Assembly: GCA_903772945.1 (NCBI GenBank)
Contig: CAICTM010000156.1
Span: 40,304 to 104,303 of the forward strand
Length of the DNA stretch: 64,000 bases
Direction of reading: 5' to 3'
Source: Seminavis robusta
Lineage: Eukaryota > Bacillariophyta > Bacillariophyceae > Naviculales > Naviculaceae
Shown here: one piece after another, positions 55,826 to 64,000 of the stretch
Numbering within the stretch: position 1 is the first letter of the stretch
Layout of the letters: the number at the start of each line of letters is the position of its first letter
Position numbers and translations under genes: made by a program
The notes under the pieces: generated by a model
What the model saw: only the letters and a program-made list of their open reading frames with translations
What the model was told of the DNA's origin: nothing
Databases searched by the model: none

Positions 55826-56676
55826 GGTTGCACCGTGGATAGAGTTGTAGATGTTCTTTCGTTGCTTCGTTCGGTTCCCGTTCAGAGAAAATAATGTGCA
55901 ATGACGGCAACAACGAACGCGAGCTTGGCCAAAAGGCTGCAACGAGCACCACGCTGCTGCCTTTAGAACACAGGCCAACACGTTGAGCGAGATACACGGG
56001 AACAGGATCCGTTCGGTGCCTCCACGAGCCTTCTCCGTTTCTCGTTTCGAGGATGTGGCGGTCAACTGTTGGATCCCACGACGCCCACGACGCCCACGAC
56101 GCCCAGAACGCGAGTGTGCGTTCTAATAACCCTTCTGCATTCGTTACAGAATCCCTTCGTGCACAACTAGACTATGCATACTCGTACGTTACTGCACTCA
56201 GAAGTAGTAGTCAATTGGTGTTAGTATGAGGTATGAGGTGGGTTGTGGGCCACCGGTTGTGGTATTTTAAAAGGTGGGCGAAGTAGTCTACTAGCTAGGT
56301 ACGGTACTACGCGTACGGTATCCCGGTCAGCCTATCTTTTCCAGTTCGCACTCCGGTAGTATGCATACATGGTACATGTACCGGTACAGCTGGCTTCTAG
56401 TAGCTACCAAATTCCCATCCAGCCAACCGTTACAGGTACCGTAGTACCGGTACCTGGTACCGGTACCGTACGGTACTGTACTAATACCGAGACACCGAGA
56501 CTGTCACAATGACCTATTTGGGCACTCTTTAAAAGTAAAGTTGGCTTTCCAAAGGTTACGGTACCACCAGAGACCACAGACCATTCGCGAAGTGACGGAA
56601 GGATGGAGACAACACCCAGCCAAATCACCACCAATAAGCGATCATATACCAGTTACCAGTACTCAAGAAGGACAAC
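55826..56676. promoter_or_regulatory. Divergent upstream region, palindrome-rich
   Basis: The 851-bp space between two divergent genes. It contains cacgacgcccacgacgccc tandem units (56077-56098) and a run of ggtacc/taccggta palindromes (56296-56480). Both genes probably share part of it. No other gene was seen. Confidence 0.5.
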
Positions 56677-57696
56677 ATGGTCAAGAGACAGTATCGACGG
56701 CGGCAAAAGCAGCAACAACCGAGCTCGCAGTTTTGGTCCCAGAATGCTCCGAGACTCACCCGTGTCCGTGTTTTCGGGTCAGCGGTAGTGACAGGCTTGA
56801 TGTGTACCAGCTTGTCGTTTTCCCACCGAAGTCCCCACAGCAGTCTCGAACCCATCGATAGTTTTCTTCCAGTACGGAAAGAGCAAACACCACCACAAGC
56901 AGAACAGGCACAAGAGCCGGCAGCGATCGAGTACAACCGTACCAAGTACCACTACACTCCTCCCTCACAGTCATTTGGAGGCCCACATTCTTCCTGTGGC
57001 GTCACTGATAACAACAATCCACCCACCTATGAGTCATTCTTTGCCCTGGATTCCAGGTATCGATCCCGTGACAAGGAGGACAAGATTATCTGGCAAAAGT
57101 TCTTTGCGTCCATGGGCAAACGGGGCACGTATGTCGAAATGGGGGCATATAATGGCATGCACGAAACCAACAGTCGCTTCTTTGATGTTTGCTTGGGATG
57201 GAAGGGACTCCTCATTGAAGCCAATCCCGTCATGTTCCCTGAGGTGCCAGCAAGTCGACCGCAAGCACATTCCATGAGCTTTGCACCGTCCTGCCAACAA
57301 CCCGACCAGACACTGGAATTCCATGCCACCTTGTGGACCAATGCTGGTGTTGCCGGTCTGGCGAAAGCCTACGAGGGAGAGGAAACGGTCAAGGTTCCCT
57401 GTGGTCCACTGCAACCTGTGTTGGAAGATATCTTTGCTGGAGGAGAGGCCATTGATTTCTTCTCCTTGGATGTGGAAGGAGCCGAACCGTTGGTTTTGGA
57501 AACCATTGATTTTACGAAGGTGCAAATTCATGTCATGTTGATTGAAGTGGCAAACTCCTTTTGTAAAAAAGAGGACTGTGAGCAGCGCAATCATGTTCGA
57601 GAGATAATGAAAAAGGCAGGATATCAACAGTACAAGGGAATGGTCTCTGGTTCCGATGTCTTTGTGCACCCCAACTCACCGTACCAGCTCGCATGA
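56677..57696 (+). CDS. FkbM-type methyltransferase, type II membrane protein
   Basis: Single exon, 339 residues, ATG in gacaacatgg. A very basic head (MVKRQYRRRQKQQQ) is followed by a signal-anchor (VFGSAVVTGLMCTSLSFS, about 32-50), a Pro/Gln-rich stem and the enzyme domain. Motifs: TYVEMGAYNGMHETNSRFFD for the SAM-binding start, GLLIEANPVMF, ATLWTNAGVAGL, and IDFFSLDVEGAEPLVLETID, which is the signature of the FkbM domain. A closing C-terminal strand holds FVHPNSPY. FkbM-type enzymes methylate hydroxyls of varied substrates; many anchored members act on glycans in the Golgi. Substrate and residue count (about 200 for the domain) are in the normal range. Confidence 0.85.
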   Translation: MVKRQYRRRQKQQQPSSQFWSQNAPRLTRVRVFGSAVVTGLMCTSLSFSHRSPHSSLEPIDSFLPVRKEQTPPQAEQAQEPAAIEYNRTKYHYTPPSQSFGGPHSSCGVTDNNNPPTYESFFALDSRYRSRDKEDKIIWQKFFASMGKRGTYVEMGAYNGMHETNSRFFDVCLGWKGLLIEANPVMFPEVPASRPQAHSMSFAPSCQQPDQTLEFHATLWTNAGVAGLAKAYEGEETVKVPCGPLQPVLEDIFAGGEAIDFFSLDVEGAEPLVLETIDFTKVQIHVMLIEVANSFCKKEDCEQRNHVREIMKKAGYQQYKGMVSGSDVFVHPNSPYQLA

Positions 57697-58550
57697 GAAA
57701 AAAATAAAAGAATCCTTGGTACGATTGAGTCTGTTGGGCAGTGCTGGGCGGCAAAAGCTGTGGTAGCACCAATCAAGATTCCAAAAGGGTACGGGATCGA
57801 AAGACCAAACCGACAATTCTACACTAAGTGTTTGGAAGTGAGTCCATAACCATTTATGCGAGTATCGATAGCAACAAAGATGCTGTACTACATGTACCTG
57901 CTCATGAGCAAACAAACTCGCATTACGAATGCAACAAGTTTTGCCAAAAGACCCACGACGACTGAAGGCTAGCTACCAGTAGCAGTAAACTTCATTTCCC
58001 TACCGGTAGCACCATTCGAACCACGCGACGACTAAATAGAGGTGACCAAGCTTATTGTACTACTCCGCATCGGAAATACAGCACTGACTTGTGCGTTTGG
58101 AGCTGCTGAAATGGGCCCGTGAAAATGGCTGTCCGAGGAATGAGTGAGCAAGCGTGCCAAATGGCTTTTCTAGTTTGTAGGATATGCATGATATAGATGT
58201 TCTGCGGTGTGCTCGTGGCCATGGATGCCCTGATGAGGAATAGTTCATCCCGGATCGATACCGGTTGAACCATGCAAGCAATGCAGATACCCACAACACG
58301 ATGAAACACACCCGTGGTGACAACAGCCAAGTCACCTAGCTAGCTAGCTCCCTACAGCACTAACCAAATAATATTTTTATTGCTATGTCCAGGCAGGGCG
58401 CCAAAATCTTTGAAATGTCACAAATCCTATCCTCGGCGGTTGTGCCAATAGCTGTGCTTCAATAGAGTTCTCGCTGCCTGTCCACTACTTCTAGCTAGCA
58501 GCTAGCTCAACGATACCGCTGTTGTCCACTTGTAGGAGGATAAGAAGAAG
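57697..58550. other. Intergenic with an ankyrin-like relic
   Basis: Apart from the relic at 58086-58243, the 854-bp space has no recognisable gene. It ends in ctagctagctag runs (58336-58350, 58490-58510) upstream of the SET gene. Confidence 0.6.
58086..58243 (+). pseudogene. Solo 3' relic of an ankyrin-like gene
   Basis: The segment reads acttgtgcg, then LELLKWARENGCP in one frame, then a stop, then DIDVLRCARGHGCPDEE and a stop at 58241-58243. The last part matches the C-terminal end of the copy at 47412 (HTDVLDWALANGCPDEEDEDF). Only the final two units and the tail remain, in broken frames. The orientation is plus. Confidence 0.75.
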
Positions 58551-61064
58551 ATGGACCCACCTGGGTCAACCGCGGGAGCGTGTACTACTAGTAGTGCAGC
58601 CGATACTCCCTCGAGCACTACTAGTACCAAAGCTACCCAGGTGACCAATGACAGTAATAGTCCCCCCGAAGCAATCATGAAAGAAAAGCCCTTTGCGATG
58701 GTGGATGCTACCATGATAAAAAACAAGGTGCCACCACCAGAGGAACAAGTTCCCACTCCAAATCCCATGGTGGCCATTGTATCTTCCTCTACGGCAGAGT
58801 CGACTGCAGCTTCGACTGGTGGCAATGGCGGCCGACGCTCCAGCAAGCGCACAACGATGACAACAACAACGACAACGGCCCCTCCTCCGGCCAAGAAAAA
58901 GCCCAAAACGAGCAGCAAAAAAGAACAAGATTTGATCGACATGGCGTGGATTTGTGTGGCATGTCGGGAAGCCGAATGTGCCATGGACATGACGTCCGAC
59001 TTGTTAATTTGCGAAGGTCCCTGTCGACGACTCTTTCACACGGCATGTGCCGGATTGGCCCAAATGCCATGTTCGGACGAAAGTTGGACGTGTCACGATT
59101 GTCGGGATCAACGGCATCTCTGTGCGTGTTGTCAGGAATATGGAAATGACCAGGAAGATATCTTCAAGTGCCAAAAACAAGAGTGTGGACTCTTTTTTCA
59201 CGAGGCTTGTTTGAATATGCAAAACATTGCCGTCAAAACAACAACAAATACTAATAGTGCGGCAACTAATGAACCCGAAACTAATGAACACGAAAAGGAC
59301 GAGGAGGCAACTACAGCACCAACACCCAGATCGGTCAAGTTCACCTGTCCGGCCCACTGGTGTTGGACTTGCACACAAGACGAAACCATGGACGACAGCA
59401 ATACTGCACAACAAAAGACAAAAACCAAAGGACGACGTCGTAGCCGCACTTCTTCCGTCTTTGTTCCCAAGAGAGATCCCCGGCTCTATTCTTGTCTGGA
59501 ATGCCCCACCAGTTATCATTTGACGTGCATTCCTCCGTCTTGCAAAGTCCACGAATTGGCCTTGTTGTGTCATGAACATGCCGAAAATCACGAATTGCCG
59601 GCGTTGGATATGGAAGCATCGTTCCAAGGAACCGTCGAAGCTGCTGCCGACAAGAAACTGCAAAAATTAAATCACAAACACAACCTCGACAATAATCCTT
59701 TGGCGGCCAAGCTCAATCGGAAGCGGCTCAAGCGACGCAAGGCTCGAAATCCATTTTTCCCAGCGGGTGTCGTGGTCGATCGACGGACTGCCCACGAACA
59801 AGTCATCTTGTCCAAATTGAGCACCACTACTGCAAAGGCTACAGATCCCACCAAAGAGGACGACGAAATGACTGTGGAATTGATCCTCGGCAACAATAAC
59901 AACAACAGCAACAACACCAATAGTAGTAGTTCTGCCAGCTCGGATCAACGATTGCTCTTTGGCTTGCCACAAGACATTCAAGAAGAGGTGCATTCCAAAC
60001 CACCCCTCTACAAACACATTCACTCCCTCAAATACTACCCCGACAGCAAGCCCAAAAAGATTCCTCCCACCAAGGACATTTGCAACTGCGTCGACAAGTG
60101 TGATGAACACTGTTTGAATTGGCTCCTCTACAAGGAATGCGTTGGCGAGAAAGGTAGCTACACCAATTGTCGGCTGGGACCCAAATGTGGCAATCGCAAG
60201 TTGGGACTCAAGCAACACGTGAAAAAGTGCAAACCCATGCGGGAACAAGGACGTGGATGGGGTCTCGCGGTACAAGAAACTGTCAAACGAGGCGGTCTCG
60301 TACAAGAATATCTGGGAGATGTCATTGACGAACCAACCAAAGAGGAACGACTGCGACAGTGGAACCTCGAACACCCCAATGATCCCAATTACTACATTAT
60401 GTGCCTCAGCAGTGGTTGGTACGTCGATGCCCGAGAAACGGCCAACATGGCACGATTCATTAATCATTCCTGCGATCCCAATTGCATCTTGTGGCGGTTC
60501 AACGTGGGAGGGTACATGCGAGATGGGATCTTTGCCCTGCGCGACATTCAGCCGGGTGAATTCTTGAGTTACGATTACCACTTTGATACCAAGCAGGGCG
60601 ACAAGTTTGTCTGCCGATGTGGGAGTAAGAATTGTCGTGGGACCATGAAGGAGCAACAGCAAAAAAAGGCCGACACCAAGAAAACCAAGGGCCAACTGTG
60701 GGAACAAGCCAAGCAAAAGTACGAAAAAGACAAGGAGTATATCCAAAATTACAATGCGCACGAAAAGCACAACGCGACGGTGTGGGCCATGGTTCCTGGA
60801 ACTAGTAACAGTGGCAATACAAAGGGGGGAGACAAGGTAGAATGGACGTCCAACGGTGTTCCCGAGATTGACCGGTTTTACGCCACTCGCTCCCGCGTCT
60901 TTTTGTGGCGAACAGCGGTGCTGGGATCCAATTTTGCGTCTCGCAATGCTCGAATGGAGCGTCGTCGTCGTCGTAGTCGGCAACCATCGCCTGCTGCAGC
61001 AACAGCACCCAAGGCTACCATGGACGTGCTGGCCATTTTGGAGCAGCTCAAAGGCGGCGCTTAG
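58551..61064 (+). CDS. PHD-AWS-SET histone methyltransferase (NSD/ASH1-like)
   Basis: Single exon, 837 residues. An N-terminal Thr/Ser/Pro-rich region (1-120) is followed by a first PHD-like finger (WICVACREAECAMDM, then LICEGPCRRLFHTAC, about 132-180), a second (HLCACCQEYGNDQEDIFKC, then FFHEACLN, about 189-222), and a Cys/His-rich part with a third finger-like block (YSCLECPTSYHLTC, about 316-330). The AWS motif begins near 509 (ICNCVDKCDEHC, then NCRLGPKCGNR). The SET domain is about 565-690: GRGWGLAVQETVKRGGLVQE, YIMCLSSGWYVDA, N-H-S-C-D-P-N (about 637) and F-L-S-Y-D-Y (about 670). A post-SET CRCGSKNCRG follows. This architecture belongs to the H3K36 methyltransferase branch (NSD/ASH1/SETD2). 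The C-terminal 140 residues are basic. Confidence 0.9.
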   Translation: MDPPGSTAGACTTSSAADTPSSTTSTKATQVTNDSNSPPEAIMKEKPFAMVDATMIKNKVPPPEEQVPTPNPMVAIVSSSTAESTAASTGGNGGRRSSKRTTMTTTTTTAPPPAKKKPKTSSKKEQDLIDMAWICVACREAECAMDMTSDLLICEGPCRRLFHTACAGLAQMPCSDESWTCHDCRDQRHLCACCQEYGNDQEDIFKCQKQECGLFFHEACLNMQNIAVKTTTNTNSAATNEPETNEHEKDEEATTAPTPRSVKFTCPAHWCWTCTQDETMDDSNTAQQKTKTKGRRRSRTSSVFVPKRDPRLYSCLECPTSYHLTCIPPSCKVHELALLCHEHAENHELPALDMEASFQGTVEAAADKKLQKLNHKHNLDNNPLAAKLNRKRLKRRKARNPFFPAGVVVDRRTAHEQVILSKLSTTTAKATDPTKEDDEMTVELILGNNNNNSNNTNSSSSASSDQRLLFGLPQDIQEEVHSKPPLYKHIHSLKYYPDSKPKKIPPTKDICNCVDKCDEHCLNWLLYKECVGEKGSYTNCRLGPKCGNRKLGLKQHVKKCKPMREQGRGWGLAVQETVKRGGLVQEYLGDVIDEPTKEERLRQWNLEHPNDPNYYIMCLSSGWYVDARETANMARFINHSCDPNCILWRFNVGGYMRDGIFALRDIQPGEFLSYDYHFDTKQGDKFVCRCGSKNCRGTMKEQQQKKADTKKTKGQLWEQAKQKYEKDKEYIQNYNAHEKHNATVWAMVPGTSNSGNTKGGDKVEWTSNGVPEIDRFYATRSRVFLWRTAVLGSNFASRNARMERRRRRSRQPSPAAATAPKATMDVLAILEQLKGGA

Positions 61065-61698
61065 ATTTGGCAGTTGGAAGGAAGGGATGAGGTACACCCG
61101 AGCTTCAAGGAAAGAACAACTCTTTCCGGTGAGGTTTGTACCGGTGCTGCACTCATGTTTAGCTAGCTAGCAAGTCATTCTCTAATCTAGCAAAATGGTA
61201 CCGTTACTATGGTACTCGCCTGTTTAGGTACTAGCTAGTAACCGACAAGGGCACTGACCTTCAGCCCTCAAACAAACTATCATGTGGCCTGGTTTCGAAA
61301 AGTTTAAGCCGCAGCCGATATGCCAATGACCAGCCAAAGGAGAAATACTTGAGAGCGATCTCCACCGATGAGTTCGCAGCCAGAAGCTTCCAAAAGGTCG
61401 CCATACATACGGTGCTACTCATCTGGCCTTTTCATTGTCCTCGCCTTCGCTGCATGCATTGCCCAAGACTCAAGGCAATATGAGCCTTTAAGCTGAGCAC
61501 TCACTCTCCCAAGGGAGACCGCCCTGTCAGCAGAGAACTATAGAAGCACAATGATAGTATCCTCACCATTGGTCGTTTGATTCTTTGCTGCCCTTGGTCC
61601 CCATCATTCTTTTGGCCCTCCTCTCAAAGACGGGCAAGGACAGCCCCTCCCTCGTCTTTCCAAACAATTGAATCAGCCAGGGATGCACATAGTGGTGA
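61065..61698. other. Intergenic, no gene recognised
   Basis: The 634-bp space lies between the 3' end of the SET gene and the 3' end of the interrupted ORF (convergent). It contains gctagctagc (61162-61171). I checked it for an obvious SECIS-like hairpin downstream of the minus-strand ORF and could not recognise one by eye. Confidence 0.55.
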
Positions 61699-62475
61699 TC
61701 ATGACACCTCATCTTCTCCAATCATGTAAATTGTGGGAGGGTAATCCATGGCAGAACAGGGTTGTCGCATCTTTTTCAAGCTAGTGTAAAGCTGCCCGGC
61801 ATCCCAATCTTGCTGTGGTGGTTGACAGACGAATACAATGTCTTGCCATTCCAAGACCATGCCCAATATCCCTGGATTGGATCGCAGGCGCCAGACCGAG
61901 ATTGGACTGGATTCGAGTAGCAACAATGGGCGGGCTACACTCGACGTTGGTCGCCATAGACAGCTCGCCTCGGCTGGAAGATTGTTCATGGAATGTATCA
62001 CAAAAGCATCATCTCCAGACAATATAAAGGCTTCCTTTTGGTTGCTGCCAATTTCAGTGGCTGCTGATTTCAGATCGCCCAAAGAAGAAACTTCCCACAT
62101 CATCATAGAGTCACCCTCTCTTTCCGATTTTTCCATGGTTCGTTCCGAGATTGGTCTGTAGTGGGTCCCTGATCAGCACTGCACCACTTGAATCGAATCG
62201 GGAGTACTCGACGATACCAAGAAGGAATCCACGCCTGCTGCCTGAACGGTTTGCAACCTGTCGCAGGGAGGTTCTTGACGTCTGACGTCGACCATGACAT
62301 GGAGGTAGCCCGGTCGGAGCTGCCATTCCGATCCAGCAGCGGGCGCTGGTTGCCAAGCAGTGGCGCTATTGTGAGAAATCAGAAGAAGTATTATCAGGAG
62401 CGGTAGCATAGAGCTCATCGTCATTGTGCTGGATGTCGGATCCTTGCTTGGCAATCGAAGCAATCTGCCGTTCAT
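61699..62475 (-). pseudogene. Secretory ORF interrupted by one in-frame TGA
   Basis: From the ATG at 62475 the frame reads a hydrophobic signal (MLPLLIILLLISHNSATA, within the first 45 residues) and a mature part to VVQC, then TGA (62175-62173). The same frame then continues without any stop for 157 codons to 61699, with MEKSEREGDSMMMWE near its beginning. The whole frame is 259 codons with exactly one stop. No GT-AG intron that keeps the frame and removes the TGA was found. Explanations are a premature stop in a decaying gene, a sequencing error, or recoding (selenocysteine, since Cys precedes the TGA). No domain is recognised on either side. Confidence 0.55.
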
Positions 62476-62608
62476 GCTGCTAGTTGCTGCACGTCAAAGA
62501 TTTGTTACCATCATTGTGACTGAACGTACAATGACCTACTCACAATAATGCCGGTACCGGTATAACTATGGGACAGTTTGGATTGCGTGGAATGCCATTT
62601 TGTTGCAA

Positions 62609-63150
62609 ATGAAAGAGCCCGAAATCACGATTTACATGTAATTGAAAGGGCCGGAAATCACGATTTTATGAATCCAACCAAATTGATCAATTCGAAACCT
62701 AAATATAAAACCGAAACCTAAATATATAATCGAAACCTAAATATAAAATCGAAACCAAATTACTATGGTAATTAACTAGTAAAATCAAGCCGAAACCAAA
62801 ATATAAGATCGACACCTAAATATAAAACCGAAACCTAAATATAAAATCGAAACACAAGTATAAATCGGAATTTGGTGTAAATCGCCATTTCGGGCCCTTT
62901 CATTCTGCTTTACATTTCGGTTTCGATTTTATATTTGGGTTTCGATTTTATATTTGGGTTCGGTTTGATATTTAGGTTTCGGTTTGATATTTAGGTTCCG
63001 ACTTGATTTTAATAGTTATTTACCATAGTAATTTGGTTTCGGTTTTATATTTCGGTTTCGGTCTTACATTTAGGTTTCGATTTTATATTTTGGATTGGAA
63101 TTGATCAATTTGCTTGGATTCATAAAATCCTGATTTCGGGCCCTTTCAAT
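62609..63150. repeat. Foldback element: 510-bp near-perfect inverted repeat
   Basis: The outer ends attgaaaggg (62641) and ccctttcaat (ending 63150) are reverse complements. An internal landmark, accaaattactatgg at 62754, mirrors ccatagtaatttggt ending at 63037. Both pairs give the same centre (62895-62896), so the whole 510 bp can fold on itself, with arms of ~255 bp. Each arm is built of tandem units of ~17-18 bp, cgaaacctaaatataaaa, with variants. An additional outer gaaagagcccgaaatca unit lies at 62609-62640. No coding capacity is visible. Confidence 0.85.
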
Positions 63151-64000
63151 CATTGCTCTTGGTTTATGCTTCGCAACCATGCTTTCTCTACATGTACCAA
63201 TGACGAGTCCAGTCAAAAGGCAAAAGGAGCATGTGCGCTGGCCAGGCACTCAGTTTGGTTATTGACCCGAGGGCCAACGGTCAATGTGGTTATTCCAGGT
63301 GTCCCCTGGAACTCCAGCACGCAGTGAGACACTTCAAACGAAATGTATCACTTGCAAATCCGAAATATCTCTTACACGATAAGAGGCTTCCAGAACATCC
63401 AGCCTCCACAACATTAAAATATTGTGGAATGCTTGGTCAGCTTCCATTTGATATCTATGACATCTAGTCAGACAACTGCGACCACCCCGTGACCTCAACG
63501 ACCACGGGATCATCATCCACACAGCTACGCATTAGTAACACAATACTGGTGGACAACTCCCCCCAAGCCAACGATGTCAGGAATCGAACCTGTTTCATCA
63601 GCTCAGTAACCCCCTTGAAGCCACAGTTACTAGCGCAAACACTGGGTGCTCACGAACCAGCTAGCTATACCATGACAGAGGCTTGATGCTCCAGCGAATA
63701 TCTTGCACCTATAAACTTCATTTGACCAAAAAAATCTCACTTGAAAATTTCAGAGCGGTAGAATCCAATCGGTTTTTGCAGGAGCGTGGTCTGAGAACGT
63801 GGATTATCTTGCCGATTGTACGGTAGAGGTGGGGTTTCCGGTTGCGAAGGTGCGGAAAAGGTCTTTTAGGGATGGGGTACTAGCTAGGTACCGATAACAT
63901 TGTGCATACTAGTATCCCTTGCATCTTCCTTCCTCTCGTCTTCTTGCCTTCTTCTTCCTTTTGGCGTTGCCTATCGGATCATCATCTTGACGTTGACCAT
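63151..64000. other. Intergenic at the window edge, no gene recognised
   Basis: 850 bp after the foldback element. A 78-codon frame (63231-63467) and others lack features. A caggaatcgaacctg stretch at 63578-63592 resembles a tRNA T-arm on the minus strand, but the rest of a tRNA could not be found. Confidence 0.5.

Noticed and set aside
59667-61097. 476-codon antisense open frame opposite the SET gene
   Set aside because: It mirrors the SET coding frame, which is supported by PHD, AWS and SET motifs; the antisense protein has no domain.
63570-63640. tRNA-like T-arm (caggaatcgaacctg) on the minus strand
   Set aside because: The T-arm stem is imperfect and no acceptor stem, D-arm or anticodon arm pairs at the right spacing.

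Overview
The window looks like a gene-dense stretch of a diatom nuclear genome, probably a pennate (raphid) diatom; I cannot fix the species from sequence alone. The reasons are: protein genes on both strands split by short GT-AG introns (about 70-150 nt); two pre-proteins with a signal peptide followed by a diatom-type plastid motif with F at +1 (AVA-F and ASS-F); a KRE6/SKN1-type GH16 enzyme of the kind that makes branched storage beta-glucan; and intergenic gaps full of short palindromes (GGTACC, TACCGGTA, CTAGCTAG). No bacterial operons, rRNA, CRISPR or convincing tRNA genes were seen. There is an 18-N gap at 38680-38697.

Layout. 1-5 kb: a coiled-coil protein with three hnRNP Q acidic-type domains, and a four-exon AFG2/SPATA5-type AAA ATPase. 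5-7.4 kb: repeat-rich tract with a minisatellite, a 138-bp block with no G or C, and a decayed retroelement whose C-terminal GIY-YIG module is still readable. 7.8-26.5 kb: housekeeping block with a NIPA/DMT-like transporter, a low-complexity protein, a plastid-targeted methyltransferase, the GH16 enzyme, a small Met-rich secretory protein, seven-exon eIF5B, a RING-Tudor-BRCT (BRCA1-like) protein and a four-exon PAP2 lipid phosphatase. 26.8-35.2 kb: two members of a 27-residue ankyrin-like repeat family (one frameshifted) and an intact hAT-like transposase ORF. 35.8-46.8 kb: SDR oxidoreductase, plastid thiamine-phosphate synthase-like protein, ABCB-type transporter with an unresolved frame break, secretory-pathway kinase-like protein, TIP30-like oxidoreductase and an unknown coiled-coil protein. 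47.4-52.2 kb: a third ankyrin-like gene, broken, a small DUF4345-type membrane protein and a broken Gag-like ORF with a CCCH knuckle. 52.8-62.5 kb: an unknown membrane protein, a Lys/Glu-rich nuclear-type protein with nine SUMO-consensus motifs, a FkbM-type methyltransferase, a PHD-AWS-SET histone methyltransferase and a secretory ORF interrupted by one in-frame TGA. 62.6-63.15 kb: a 510-bp foldback (hairpin) element.

The genes do not form one pathway. Functional themes are translation and ribosome biogenesis (eIF5B, AFG2), chromatin and DNA repair (SET enzyme, BRCA1-like), lipid and glucan metabolism (PAP2, GH16) and plastid metabolism (ThiE-like, methyltransferase). The most distinctive features are the dispersed ankyrin-like family with its frameshifts and a solo 3' relic, a 44-bp element found at almost the same distance upstream of two unrelated genes, the foldback element, the retroelement relics, and four coding regions broken by single-base changes that could be either real decay or assembly errors.
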